A DNA stretch of 64,000 nt from Oryzias latipes. Lineage: Eukaryota; Chordata; Actinopteri; Beloniformes; Adrianichthyidae. Each line of letters begins with the position of its first letter. The stretch's first letter is position 1. The DNA lies in NCBI RefSeq assembly GCF_002234675.1, contig NC_019863.2, forward strand, positions 4,144,609 through 4,208,608, in the 5' to 3' direction. The translations under genes and the position numbers were made by a program. Of the stretch, positions 1-12,239 are shown piece after piece. Below the pieces are notes generated by a model, which saw only the letters and a list, made by a program, of their open reading frames with translations, ran no database searches and had not been told where the DNA came from.

Positions 1-129
1 TACCAAATTACTATCCTATTTATAGATGGATAAATATCCTTTATTCAGATTTAAATATGTTACTATTTTATCAAATGTTTAGTCTAATTTCTGACATGTT
101 TCAGAAAGTATAGGGATACAGAAGATAAG

Positions 130-500
130 CAACAAACTAGCAAGCCATCCACGACACTCACCAAGTTAACTGACATGTCTGATAATGCGGAGCTGGAAGA
201 GCGTTATCCCGCTCATACCATGCTCATTTGCCAAAAAGCTAAATGTTAATATCAAGTATTATAACTTCGGTCCTGTTATGTTTTTAACGTTTAAATCATT
301 TTTCACTAAAAACGGACTATTTAGAGTGCGGTGCGTCACATTGTCATGGTAACCAGCACCCGCACTAACAGTTCTCGTTCTTCTTTCTGAGAAAAGTGGT
401 CGTCACAAACACATAAACAGAGCGGCTTTTCAGAAAGAAAGTTAGCCTCTTCCTGCACGTTTTTGTCCAGATGATATGAAGCAAAAGTTTGTTTACAAGC
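130..500. repeat. Unclassified dispersed repeat, copy 1
   Basis: This stretch matches 43750-44200 in several blocks in the same order: the TCTGATAATGC block, a 'CATACCATG' block, AAAAACGGACTATTT, and a block reading AGAAAGTT.GCCTCTT followed by TTTTTGTCCA and GAAGCAAAAGTTTGTTT. Two separated copies show it is a repeat family rather than unique sequence. An open frame across it on the minus strand (336-656) has no recognisable domain and I do not call it a gene. Termini and class are not resolved. Confidence 0.55.
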
Positions 501-1439
501 AACAAAGTCTAAATAGATCAGTTTCTCCGGGATCACATCCTCGTGTTTCATTTCTTTCTTTTTAGATTCTCCTCCCTTTTTCTCTTCTGCTCCATCCCAG
601 GCTTCAAAATGATCAAATTCACCAAACAGGTTAAAGGAAACTTTAAAAGCTCTCAAGCTTTTTCTACTGTCTTGCTGTTGTGATAAACTATTTTAGCTTA
701 ACTTTTCATTTTTCAAAAGTGACCGAAGTCTGAAACTGAATTTGTTCTTCAATCCAGACGTTATTATAAAAGTGTTTCAGTTGTAAAGATGACTTGGACC
801 AAACTCTGGGATGTTTGGCTGTTAATAAACACAAACCTTGAAGGAGAACTAAACTGCTGACCTCTGATTTCATCAAGAAGATTTAAAAACTGTTTGATGT
901 GTGTTTGTTGTGGTTTCAAGACGTTCAACAGGGAAAACTCATTGTAGCGCTGAGATGCTGTCAATTTAACCCAATGCATCATGGGAGACGTAGTGAAGAC
1001 AGACTAGCGTCTCTGAGCCTCATTGTATTGTTCACATGTTCCACAGTCTGACACCAGATTCTGTGGAAAGCTGCACCGCTAAAGACGAGCTTTAGCTGGT
1101 ATTTTTGTTGGAACTGAGAGACTTTATGAGCAGAATCAGAACAAGGAAGTGAAGACTTTAACCACTTCTGATTGGTCAGATTGATGACATGTGATTAAGA
1201 CTCCAAGAATGATTGGTGGAGACAGTTAAAGGGGCGGGACTTTTCCAAAAACAGAGCTGAAGCTGCAGCTAAATCGCGGTACCGTCATTCTTATCAAAAT
1301 GTCTTTAATAGAATCAAATAAACACAAAGAAAAAAGTATTTTATGATCTTTCATATTCCTAACTCCTCAGTGTTTTATCAAAGTCTGTTTGGATGAACAC
1401 AGAGCTGATATCCTGGAGATGGGAAAAATTTATAGATCA

Positions 1440-1532
1440 GGGAAAATGGGTAATTTCCTACGGCACACCTGACCATCTCCCACAGCGCACTAGTGTGCCG
1501 CGGCACACCGGTTGAAAAATATAGAGCACCCT
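1440..1532 (-). mobile_element. hAT-type element fragment
   Basis: The block holding GCGGCACACCGGTTGAAAAA next to ACTAGTGTGCCGCGGCAC resembles the terminal region of a common teleost hAT non-autonomous family, read on the minus strand. Only one end is visible and no duplication was found, so it is a fragment. Family assignment is from memory of the terminal motif. Confidence 0.45.
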
Positions 1533-1966
1533 GGACCAGGTGTTTTTTTTCTTTTCTTAATTGGCTAATACTGAAAAAATCCCTCTTGTGGTGTAAAAGT
1601 AGATTTAGAAAAAACGCCATAAAGCCACTTTATTAGTTGAACTTTGATCTTTTACTGCGCCACAATGTCACAAATTTAAATGAAAACACCTCAAAATGAG
1701 GCTTTTCACAGCAATTATTTGGTTAAAAGTATTTGCAATGAATTAATTAATTATAGGTCACGGTTAATTAATTGCACAAAACATTAAATGCATGACAGCA
1801 CTAATAATAGTAACAAGATCCTTTTTAATTTCATTCCAATACATGTTTTTTATCTGTTCTTTTCATCCCACTTTGTTTAATAACAAATAATAGCTTAGGA
1901 CATACAAAATGTGTTAATATCCACTTAACAAATAATTCTTGACCAGAAGCTCAACTTCTCTAAGTG

Positions 1967-2275
1967 AGTGTTTTTCAGCCTTTTGTGAGTCAAGATCCGC
2001 TTTTTCCTGGACAAAAATCACAAGCAGCGGCTGAAAATGTAAAACGGAGAAACTCTGAGTCCCTCCAGGTACTATAGTTGTAATATTGTTATTAGTTTTG
2101 GGGTAAAAATAATGATTTTTTATATTTTTTTATTACTTAATTTTAAATTTAACTCAATTATTTTCAAAAGTGCTTGCACTGTGAAACAGACTTTATCCTT
2201 TAATCCAGATGTTTTTTAGACTGAATAATCTTCCATGTCCCACCTTACCATCCCTGGTTGAAAAACCTGACACTG
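1967..2275. mobile_element. Small hAT-like MITE in c1galt1 intron
   Basis: The left end reads AGTGTTTTTCAGCC and the right end reads GGTTGAAAAACctgaCACTG, an imperfect inverted pair of the hAT 'TTTTTCAACC' type enclosing about 300 bp. No coding potential is seen. A flanking 8-bp duplication could not be confirmed. It lies in the presumed first coding intron of c1galt1, about 110 bp upstream of the exon at 2388. Confidence 0.4.
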
Positions 2276-2387
2276 AAGTACCACAAGGAGACTATTATTT
2301 TCATTTGAGAGGTCCTTTTTCAGATTTATTTTTTTGTTAAGTAAAAACTAGTACTTGTGTTAAATAATTGTTGCTATCTCTTTCTAG

Positions 2388-4046
2388 GTGAGGACAGCCA
2401 CTTGGCTGATGCCTTGTATAAAAAGGTGCGCATCCTTTGTTGGGTTATGACTGGACCCAACAACCTGGAGAAGAAGGCTCGTCACGTGAAGTACACGTGG
2501 AGTCGCCACTGCAATATAGTGATCTTCATGAGCTCTGTGGACGACCCGGACTTTCCTACGGTGGGATTAGGAACAAAGGAAGGGCGTGATCAGCTGTACT
2601 GGAAAACAATACGAGCCTTCCATTATGCCTACGAGCATCATGCAGAAGAGGCAGACTGGTTCCTCAAAGCAGACGATGACACTTACGTCATCGTGGACAA
2701 CCTGCGCTGGATCCTTGCCAACTACACGGCTCAAGACCCCATTTACTTTGGACGGCGGTTCAAGCCCTATGCCAAGCAGGGATACATGAGCGGCGGTGCG
2801 GGCTACGTGCTGAGCAGGGAAGCTCTGCGGAGGTTTGTGGAAGGCTTTCAAAGCAAAGTGTGCACTCACACTACCTCTGTGGAGGATCTGGCCATGGGGC
2901 AGTGCATGGAGAAGGTGGGAGTGAAGGCGGGAGACTCCAGAGACTCTGCACACAGGGAGACTTTTCACCCATTTGTGCCGGAGTCGCACCTCACTGGCAA
3001 GTTTCCAAAGAGTTTCTGGTACTGGAGTTACTGCTACTACCCCATTGTAGAGGCAAGTATAGAAAACTCTTCCCAAATCATTGAGGAATGTAAAAACACC
3101 ATTTTTACCGTAAAGAAAATGTTGTTTTTAGTTTGTTTTACACGTTCTTGGGGATTTTCTCTGATGATGGAGAACATCTATAAAGAAAATTAAGATTTTA
3201 TTGCGTTAATGAATATTTATTTATTCAAATTTTTTGACGAAAGAATACTGTTTGAAAAGGATATTTGTGGTTTAGAAAATACGCTGGGCGGGCCACCAGC
3301 CCACCATCCACCTGCATCCATGTTTTCCTGGTCTGAGCTGGAATCTGGATCCAACCTGTACAGCTGATATTGCTCCCCATTTTTGATGGGCCTGTCATGT
3401 TTGCTTGGGGTTGTGAGAGCCTGTTAGCTAGTGGTAGAGCGTGTAAGTAGATGGATGACAGGAAGTGGGGGTGGGGTTGCTCTGTCCCAACCATCCCGAC
3501 CATAACTCAGAGGTGAATTTCTAATGAACTCCTGTCGCTCTGCAGAAACTATCATATATAAAATGAAACGCTTAGAAAATACCTCAAAAGGTGATTGGAG
3601 TGGGACTTTAAAGCAATGTTAAAGTCACAAAAACACTTTGTAGTGTTTGATTGCTCTTTAGTACATAAATACTTTATCACAACTCCAACGTCTGACACAT
3701 TTTTTTTTTTGCAAACATGACCCATTTGCTCCTCTGAATGTGGTCCATTTCCTGTCTCTCGTTGTCTCAGGGCCCTCAATGCTGCTCGGATCTGTCCGTG
3801 TCCTTTCATTACGTGGACGCTGCAGGCATGTATCTGTTGGAGTACTATGCCTACCACCTGCGTGCCTTTGGCTACAGACACCGGTACCAGTCCCCCACCC
3901 CAAAAGGTTTGAGACTGGAACAGTCCGGAAAGCATCAACATGAGCTGACCTCTCAGGAAAAAGAGCGAGGGCAGGTGGAGCACAAAGAAGATGGCCCCCC
4001 CGGAGATGCTCGGGAGCCTCCGGCAGCTCCACAGGAGGGAAACTGA
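2388..4046 (+). CDS. c1galt1: Core 1 synthase (beta-1,3-galactosyltransferase), last two coding exons
   Basis: This enzyme adds galactose from UDP-Gal to GalNAc-Ser/Thr in the Golgi, forming the core 1 (T antigen) O-glycan. Coding exons are 2388-3052 and 3771-4046 (stop TGA). Together they give about 312 residues covering the whole lumenal catalytic domain. Visible hallmarks are [11 protein letters not shown] near the start, the metal-binding motif ADDDTYV at about 2668-2688, the FGRRFKPY and [11 protein letters not shown] blocks, [10 protein letters not shown], and the cysteine-rich [16 protein letters not shown] at the exon junction. Human C1GALT1 has 363 aa, so roughly the first 60-80 residues (cytosolic tail and membrane anchor) are missing; no such exon was found from 1 to 2387, so it should lie left of the window. 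The acceptor TTTCTAG at 2381-2387 fixes the exon start in split-codon phase. The intron 3053-3770 uses a GC donor (GAG|GCAAGT) with a normal CTCAG acceptor. The hydrophilic tail after about 3905 is variable. Which teleost paralogue (a or b) it is cannot be decided here. Confidence 0.93.
3205..3612. mobile_element. Non-autonomous repeat 'TTAAAGTCCCACTCC', truncated copy
   Basis: This intronic sequence aligns with 11014-11614. Shared blocks include GAGCTGGAATCTGGA, CTCAGAGGTGAATTTCTAAT, GAACTCCTG.CGCTCTGCAG and the end GTGGGACTTTAA. The right end reads GATTGGAGTGGGACTTTAA, the complement of the left terminus of the longer copy, so the family has inverted termini. This copy has lost its left terminus. 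Confidence 0.6.
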
Positions 4047-6404
4047 CACTCGTGCTGTGCAGGTGTGTTGAGGGAGCCTGTTTCAGTCCGTCATGACGTC
4101 CCTGGCTCAGAAAATTGGTCTTCTGTAATCGAAGTTTAATTTGCACAAAAGCAAAAGTTGAAGGACTGCTTTTCATGTCAACTGTGACTGCAAGACTGTT
4201 CCTGGTGTTCCTGACCGGTGGGCTGGCTTTACCTTTGTCTTAACGGGCGTCTTCTTTAAAGGCGGGGCCTTTTCTGAGCCTGCTGCTCTCATTGTGGAGC
4301 TGAAGTGAACAGTTCAGGCGTTTCCCTTCCCACTTTCTTTGTTCATTCTTCTGTTCTTCGTTACTGCTGTTGCATCAAAACTACCACTCTGTTGTTTTCC
4401 ATCTGCTGGAGCATCTGACCTCACTGAAGACGCTGTTTCATCTGGACTAAAAACCCAAATTCATTCATCGTAAACGATTAAATATAGGTTTTTAAGTTTT
4501 GGTGCAGTGGTATTGACGCAAACAACCCACCAAACATGAATTTGGCAGTGCTGTTAGTCCATTTATTGATGAAAAACCTTTTTTTTTTAGGGACTGGGAG
4601 TGCAGTTGGGCGTTGTAATTTTGACCTTTTTTGTGTTGTTCTTTTACTGAAAACTCTGAAGGGGAAGTGAAAGTGGGGATAAAGGAAGGAAGTCTTTAAA
4701 TAAGATGAGGTAAAGCGCCACGTAGTCAGAAGACGGTGCAAAAAAAGGAAACTATTGACACCAAAAAGCATGAACCAAAAATGATTTTTGGTACCAGCTC
4801 AGCTGGTAAACTAAATGGTAGTACTGTCAAGTCACTTCTACTATAAAGGACAAAAACATTTGAGTTAAAGGCAACTATTGATAGTATTTTAGTACTTATA
4901 TCCATAGAAACAGAATTGACACAATAGCTGGAAGTTCCAGCATCACATTTAGTTTTTTACAGTTTACTTGTTCTCAAAAAGTAAAAACAAACTTTTTTAA
5001 AGCAAAACCTGTAAATGAATGAAATCTTGTTTTAATTCTAAACCAGCAACAGATTCCTGTGGGAGACTAGACAAATCAGAATTTCTAGAAGGTTGTTGTT
5101 TTTTCTTGTGGTCTCAGAGGTGGATTTGTTGTTTTCATAATGACTAAATGCTCATGTGAAATCAAACTTTTCTCATGTCGCTCCGGTGGTTTGACCAAAA
5201 CAAAGGAAACCCACGGGATGGCGTTTGATCTGCAGTCCTCCTGGAAGCCGCAGAGCCTGAAAACGGCAAACGGCCTTCATTCCCAGAGAACTCCTGAGCT
5301 TGTGCCTTGTAGGATGAGATTGTATGAGCCGTCTGCACACGGGACTTTACACTGTGACACTGTTGAAACAAAGAGTGCTGTGCTTCCATCGCATCCTAAC
5401 GAAGTTTACTGTTTTAATGTGCTTCAGAAATACGTTACTGCTTCATGAAGAGAAACGTTTCTTTTTCTCTTGTTTTCCTCCTCTTTTATTTCCCTTTAGC
5501 ATATGAAATCATTTGCTTTTAGAAAAAGATGAGGTATATTTTGAAGTTAAAGTGTGTTTAAAAGGCCTTCACCTCGGCTGCTTTGGTGGTTTGAAACCCA
5601 ACGGACGTCCATTTAGACACATTCATATCTGAGAGCTTTCAGATTCAGAAGGATTTTGACAGAATGTTTTTTTCTGCACCAACGGCATTCTTGCCATTCT
5701 AACCACTTTCTTCTACTGTCTTTAGACCACATTAAATGATTAATCTATTACCTTATGACTTTTTTTTTACTTACTCTTTGTACCGTAATTGAAAAAACAG
5801 ATCAACATTTAAAATTTGCACATTTGTTTCATTCTGCTCTGTTTTCTGCAGATTCTGAGTTTTAGAATGGTTTCCAGTGGGAGGGACAACATATCCTTGA
5901 CAATATCCTCACAATTCACCATTTTCAGAGACATATGCTGTGACATATTTAAAGTGTCTTTGTGTTTAAATTTCTGTTCTTAGTGTGTTCATGAATCTGG
6001 GTGTGTCTGTGTGAAGAATTGGTGAGCAGGACCATTTTAGAAAAAAAAGCCACTTTCATCTAAATAAATGCACATTTTATTGAACATCTGCTTGTGTTTG
6101 TAATTCATCCTCAGCTTCTTTCCCTGCTGATGGTAAGGATTCTGGAGATAAATGGCACGGACATTTATGATCATTATATTCACAAAAGTAGGATCTATGA
6201 CAACTGGAGGTTTCAGTTCTGCAGAGTAGAAACTGGAGGAGATTTCCACTGCAGAAGGCAAAGTTTAAAGGTCAAAAGACTACATTTCTAATTTGCTTTA
6301 GGAAAAGTCTGAGCCATGACTGCCTCTGACTTCTTTACAATGTTTTTGTCTATTTATCAAATATTAAAACGGGCAATATTACTGAACAGGTAATATTGTG
6401 TCGG
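4047..6404 (+). other. c1galt1 3' flank, no gene seen
   Basis: This contains the expected 3'UTR of c1galt1. No canonical polyadenylation hexamer lies close to the stop; the first clear AATAAA I see is near 6063 (taaataaatgcac), so the 3'UTR end is uncertain. Short open frames here, such as 5140-5448, show no domain and low-complexity composition. Confidence 0.35.
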
Positions 6405-6900
6405 ACAAAGTGGTCAATAGCATTAGGGCACCTCAAGGAACCGTCCTCTCCCTTTACACGACGGACCGGACAGTCCTCTCACCTGCAGAAGTTCTCAGAC
6501 GACTCGGCCTTTGTTGGTTGCATCATCCTGAGGACAGGACTGTTGGTGACTGAACTTCACTAAAACAAATGAACTGTTGGTGGAGCTAAAGAAGACCAAG
6601 CCTCCTGTGACCCCTGTGTCCATCCAGGGGGGTCAACGTGGACACGGTGGAGCACTATGAGTGCATGGGAGTCCGGACTGCCAACAAACTGGGCTGGGGT
6701 GGGAACACTGATGCCTGACTCGACTTCCCTAGGATTCTCGGGTCCTTCAACATCTGCCAAACCACGATGAGGATGTTTTGAGTCTGTGGTCTGTAGAGCC
6801 GTCTTGTTTGCTGTGGTGGGCCGGGGCGGCAGACTGAGGGCTGCAGACGCCAGCAGATTAAACAGCCTGGTCTGTAAGGCCGGGGATGTGCTGCTAGTCA
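6405..6900 (+). mobile_element. Rex1/CR1-like LINE reverse transcriptase remnant
   Basis: Despite frameshifts and stops, three-frame reading recovers the later part of a Rex1-type reverse transcriptase: a PQGTVLS-like block near 6428, a block on HLQKFSDDSA near 6480-6510, KTKELLVELKKTKPPVTPVSIQ near 6565-6630, an 'EHYECMGVRTANKL' equivalent near 6650-6690, and a RSFNICQTTMRMF-like block near 6740-6780. It is a dead, 5'-truncated copy. Confidence 0.7.
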
Positions 6901-6914
6901 AGCTGGACTCTTGA

Positions 6915-7066
6915 GAGATGATGATGATGATGATGATGGGAGGCTGTGACAGACTGGTGACCTGTCCAGGACGTCCCCTGCCTTCGCCCACGAGTGGCCG
7001 GGATAGGCTCCAGCAGCCCCGTGACCCCGAAAGGGGCAAAACGGGTTTAGAAGAGAAGAGAAGAGC
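6915..7066 (+). mobile_element. SINE/LINE-type 3' tail
   Basis: A short GATGAT run is followed by GACTGGTGACCTGTCCAGG, GGGATAGGCTCCAGCAGCCC and CGTGACCCCGAAAGGGG. This is the widespread teleost retroposon tail, also present in degraded form at the end of the element at 14164-14455. It ends in a GAAGA-rich tract near 7060. It may be the tail of the adjoining LINE remnant or an independent SINE. Confidence 0.6.
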
Positions 7067-8454
7067 GAATGATGCTTAAAAAACTGCAAAGCATCCTGGA
7101 TAACACGGGTTCTTGGTAAGTAGAACATATCCTGTCTTTAGGTGTAATTATAACAGCTACAAGTCAAACGTATGTTTCTGAGGACAATAATGTCCATATT
7201 TTTGCAGATTAAATGCTCCGGGGAAATTTTACCTCTTCAAGCAGGAAAGCATTCATTTTTTTTTAGTCAAATGATTTTTAAAAAAGGAAACTGTGAAAAA
7301 GAGATACTTGACACAAAATGCATTTTTAAAAATAGTATCAGAGAGCAGAAAATACAGCCACTGAACGTACTCAACACCCTGAACTCTAACCAACACAACG
7401 GTGTGTGAATGAATGCATTTATGGTGAAGCAGTGTAACAATGAACCAAGAAAGTAGCCATTTAGTTTTTTCCCTTTGGTCCAGGCAGCATGTGCACAAGG
7501 TGGCTCTAGCAGAGGCTGCAATGCTGTTAAGTTGTCTTTTCCAATAAATGCCCCACAGCCACAAACATTGAATGAAACTAGATCTGTCTCTGAAACTGTT
7601 TAAGACGTTGGATTGTTTCATTCATCATGTAGACATTCTCAGATGTGTAGTGTGGAGGTGCAATGAACAATCTCTGCAGCCATGGTGGTTCCTCTCATGC
7701 CAGCCCATAATCTCTTACTCCCTGCAAATTGTTAGCAATTAAAGTTTTACCGTTTCATCCTCGAAAACGGAAGCAACATAATGCCAGCACTTAAAACAGT
7801 TCAATCACTTCTGTGCACACATTTTTCCATTTAAAATAGAGGGTACTTATATACCCCAATCACCACTTGCAAAATAAAGTTGATTTTATTAATATTACTG
7901 CTTCATGCTATTACAGGCCAATTACAGTGAAATGTGAACTCAAGGTACAACTGTGGTTTATTTATGTTCCTTCAAAAGTGTTCCTGCCACAGACCTGTAC
8001 TGGAGACTGACGTTCACACAGTCACCACTGGAGGTCGCTGTAACAAATGTGTTTCTCCCTTGAGCCGTTCAGTTATTAAATTAGCCCAAAATGTTTGTCA
8101 GCCAGAGCTAACTAAAATATTATAAAGTACATTATGAAAACGAAACAGTGCAAACAGAGAAAATAGTAAAAAAAAAAAATAGTTGAGAACAGTGACGCTT
8201 CCATAACTTTGGGAATAATTGATCGACGGCTGGAATGTTTACACTGCTTAGTTGCAGCATTCTGCTCATTGATCCAAAGCTTTCTAGTTCAAACATGATC
8301 ACTTTCTCTTATAACACTGAAGTTGGTCCGATTAAAGTCATCAGTAAAGAAAAATCGGCCAAAATTCCTCCTGATATGTGCAGAAACCTGCTCATCAACT
8401 ACAAGAAACATCTGACCGCTGTGCTGCTAAAAGAGGTTTAGACACAACATACTA
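7067..8454. other. Intergenic, nothing recognised
   Basis: AT-rich spacer. Open frames at 7172-7408 (+) and 7253-7621 (-) overlap each other and carry no recognisable domain. No splice-site-bounded exon or structured RNA was evident. Confidence 0.3.
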
Positions 8455-8640
8455 AGCCTCTCAAATACTTGTTTCCCTCAATGAAATGGAAATAAAATGC
8501 ATAGAAATTCATTAAATTGGTTTTCTTGATTTTCTTTGTGTTTATCCATCTCTCGCTGTTTAAATGAACCATACCAATAAAATGACAGGCTGTCAATTTA
8601 TTGTTAAGATGGCAAACCTACAAAATCAGATCAAATACTT
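8455..8640. mobile_element. Tc1/mariner terminal fragment
   Basis: The sequence holds GGCAAACCTACAAAATCAGA followed by TCAAATACTTATTTCCTTCA, the characteristic end of teleost Tc1-like elements, and begins with CTCAAATACTTGTTTCCCTC, an additional TIR-like block. No transposase coding is left between them. Confidence 0.6.
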
Positions 8641-10407
8641 ATTTCCTTCACATAGCTTTCAATCCTAATTCGATAAAATAAATCCAAAACTTGTATCATA
8701 TCACACCCTAGAGACATCAGATCTCACAGCCACTCATACAAACTGCTGTTTGAAGTGACTGCAGTAAAACCTTGAGCTAGTTTATAATGCACAAGAAAAG
8801 CCACAGATGAGAAACAACACAAATCTGAACATGCATCAGTTGAACTTACGGTTCTAAATAAGGTCTATCTGTACATCATAACTCATAAACAGTATCAAAA
8901 AGTGTTTTACAGGAAAAGACTAATTCAAAGTGCAGAAACACAAAATATTACTATTAAAATTATTAAAAATATTATTTAAAATTACATTTTTGTTAAATTA
9001 ATAAATAAATATTACATAAATAGAGCCGGAAAGTGTAAAAAACATAATCAACTGCAAACATGCGATCAACTGTAAAAAACATGTAAAACTAAAATAAGTA
9101 AGTAAATAAAGTACACACCAAAACAAACAATCGTTCAGGAAGAAAAAGTCTTTTGTCAGACGCACTGAACACGGTCAGACCATAATGCGGAAAACACTAA
9201 ATGAGGTGTGTCGGTGTCATTGTAAAATGTAAACAAATGGAAAACTTGAGTTCAGAACCCCCGTGAAGTTCCTCAGCAACATCCGACCAAGACATATTTG
9301 GTTTTTCCAAACAGAGGCACAGGGAGTGTTTACTATGAAAAGGTTATAGAAATAGATAAAATGGTAAGGAAGCATTTTATTTGGTCTGCAATGTTGCAAA
9401 TTAAACCAGGCAATCACTATATCAACCACATCATTGAAAAGAATGCTAAAAACAGCAATTTAAAGAAGAAAAGGAAAACTAAAAGCATAAGTCTGTTCTT
9501 AGAAATTCCTTTTTTGCTTTTTCGGCAGGTTCTCATTTCAGACTGTGAAAAGAGAACTTTTCCTCCATGAGAGAACATTTCATTTTAGGATTTGGGTCAA
9601 CAGCAAAATCTGCCAACTGTGTGAGAGGGAGCAGAGGGACCCGGGGAGGGGGGGATGTGGAGATAGCAGAACAGACGAGCAACCCAGCGTCAGAACACAC
9701 AGACTTTCCCCCACGTGAATCAATATTCAAGCCTTGAACTCTCTGGAGAAATGAGGCCAGAAAGAAGAGGGAGCTTAAAGAGGGGTGAGACAAAGGGAGG
9801 GCTGTGGGATGTCATGTGTGAAGAGATTCTCATTGGAAGCATAGAGAAAAGACGGTTACGCATGTTATTAGAAAGTGTGTTTGTTGGGGACTGCATCCCA
9901 CAGGCTGAAACCATTTTGGTTCCACTTTCTTCCTCTGGATTCCAGAACTGCAGCTCTGAATCTTCTAAAGGTTGGTCTTTAACTTCTAACTACTGATACG
10001 TTTAATTAGATTAAGATAAAGTCTGTCTTTTGCATATTCCACATACTTATATTCCTTTTTTACATGTTAGATTCATGTAAAAATGAATGCATATTTCCGC
10101 CAGCATTTACTATCCAGCAGTCTCTTATTTTCTGCTTCTCTCCAAAAAAAATGATCAGAAACTGTTTCCTTTTTCAACCAACCTTCACAAAATTTACATT
10201 ATTAAGTGTTTTGGAATTGTTTGTTAAAAAACACTTTAATTTTAAAATGTTCTTGATGTGTCTTAAATGTTTCATTGCAGCCCTTTGACCAAAGAAGTAT
10301 CTTTCCCCTTGATGCCTGAATATAGGTCCAAATGAACAGGACGCATGATGCCGTGAGATTATTCACACACAAAAAGGCTAAAATTTGATTTAAAATTGAA
10401 TCCCTAC
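8641..10407. other. Intergenic, nothing recognised
   Basis: AT-rich spacer with no exon-like signals I can support. The open frame at 9715-9996 (+) encodes 93 residues without any recognised motif or flanking splice logic. Confidence 0.3.
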
Positions 10408-10608
10408 TTAACGCTTCTGCCATCCTAGGCACTTTAACGTTGGGAGTTGGGTCATCTAGACCCACTAGACAGTGCTCTGAACCTTTTTTCTTCAGTGATT
10501 TGTGATCTTCACTGGTGTCCATGGATTACATGAAATGCTCTTCACCTTTAGTGGGTCTAGATGACCCAACTCCCAATGTTAACGTGCCTAGGATAGCACA
10601 AGGGTTAA
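10408..10608. mobile_element. piggyBac-like MITE with TTAA ends, copy 1
   Basis: TTAA tetranucleotides at 10408-10411 and 10605-10608 flank inverted ends: CATCCTAGGCACTTTAACGT on the left and the complement of AACGTGCCTAGGATAGCACA on the right. Arms of about 60 bp include GGGTCATCTAGACCCACTAG. The core GATTTGTGATCTTCACTGGT is shared with the copies at 47640 and 49962. TTAA target duplication is typical of piggyBac transposition. Confidence 0.8.
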
Positions 10609-11013
10609 TATAGACCATTTAACATTTGCCACAACTAAAGTGAGAGTCACACAGTCAGCCAAAGTCAGCTGGGTCAGTCTGTCTCTTCTCCCTTTGAGGA
10701 CTCTGCAAATGCTCTGAAGTTTGACTGCACCTGCACATGAATGTTTAATTAAGGCCGTGAAATGAAGGAGTACTGGTCATGACCTTTGAATGACCTCAGA
10801 TCACAAAACAACCAGACCTGGTTGAAGTCAAAAGCTTAAACTTTTCAACTACAAGTCAGATGAGCAACACGGCTACAAATCTTGCAAACATGATGACTGT
10901 TCTTTAAAAACAACAACAAAAGGACTTTAGACTGCAGTCACAGGATCACAGGTCCTAACAACAGTAATAACAGCATGGAAGATCGGCTCAGAACTGAAGC
11001 CAGATATGGAAGA

Positions 11014-11614
11014 TTAAAGACCCACTCCAACGCAAATTGAGTTTTTGGTGTTTTTAACATGTTCTTATAGCTTTTATCTCACGATGATGGACAGAATAGG
11101 AAATTAAGCTTAGATTTGCATTTCTGATTACTTCTTTATTCAAATCCTTGGGAATCAGGCGTGGACAAAATTACACCATTTAAAAAAGACAGTTTGTTAC
11201 TGGGAGGGCCACAAGCTTCCTGCTCTGTTCCATCCTGATGCCTCCACCTGCAGACAAATACATCCATGAACGTCTTTGTTTTCCTCGACTGAGCTGGAAT
11301 CTGGACCCAAACTGTACGGCTGGATGGCTCTGCTATTGCTCACTATTTTCTGGCACCGATAATGTTAGGTTGAGGTTGTGAGGGTATGTAAGCTAGGGGG
11401 AAAGTTTGTAAACAAAGAGCTCTCAGCAATGGGGAAGGTAAAAGGGCCGGGTTGCTTCATGCTCACAGTCGCCCACATCTCAGAGGTGAATTTCTAATGA
11501 ACTCCTGCCGCTCTGCAGAAACCTTGTCCTAGAAAACGCCACAGGTTTTTTCTATTTTGACAAAAATAATCACAACTAAAAGTCGACTGGGAACAATTTT
11601 AAATGGGACTTTAA
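11014..11614. mobile_element. Non-autonomous repeat 'TTAAAGACCCACTCC', full copy
   Basis: The left end reads TTAAAGACCCACTCCAA and the right end reads ATGGGACTTTAA, forming inverted termini. The body matches the shorter copy at 3205-3612 in the c1galt1 intron. It has no coding capacity. TTAA lies at the extremes, so it may be another piggyBac-type derivative, but the duplication cannot be separated from the terminus. Confidence 0.6.
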
Positions 11615-12239
11615 GGGCTTGAACTTTCTCCACAATTGGAAAAAAGAGCAACAATGATAGTAAGAAGTTCTGTTCACACCAAATACAAATGGGCCATCAA
11701 ACATTTTGATTGATTGGTTTCAATCACTGTAGTCAAAACAATAAAGAATTCACACAGATTTGTCAAACACATTACAGAAATGGTGAAATGCATAGATTTT
11801 GCAAACTTTGTTCAGTTATTGGACAGACTATCATCATTACTGTAAAAGCAGCTGCTGTCATTCTATAAGCTTTTAACATAAGGTATAGTTATAGTTTTCA
11901 AAATGTTTCTGCATTTTGCTTTTGTGTTTTAAGAAATTACTCAGTTTCAATGGTTGGAGTGTTTTTTTCTCAATCCATAATCTAAACCAGATTATTATTT
12001 TTACCAGGTCAATTTAATAAATAAGGCACAAAAAGCTGATTATCTATTTTCAGTTCATTTCTATAGATACATTATGAATGATTGACAGTATTTAATCCAG
12101 AAAATGTAAGTCAAGCTGATGTTGTTAGACATACTTCTTATCAATGAAGTTAAATGACAAACCCTTCGTCATTCAGAGTTTTTACTCTCTTGTTTTCAGT
12201 GTGCCGTCTGAAGAAGAGCCCAAACTGAAGAGTGAGATT

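Noticed and set aside
2567-3076. 169-codon minus-strand frame over c1galt1
   Set aside because: Shadow of the conserved galactosyltransferase exon.
9715-9996. 93-codon frame between c1galt1 and apof
   Set aside because: No recognised domain, no promoter or splice context; length is compatible with chance.
12144-12239. Earlier in-frame ATG for apof
   Set aside because: A strong splice acceptor at 12190-12199 lies inside it, and the ATG at 12240 gives a proper signal peptide.
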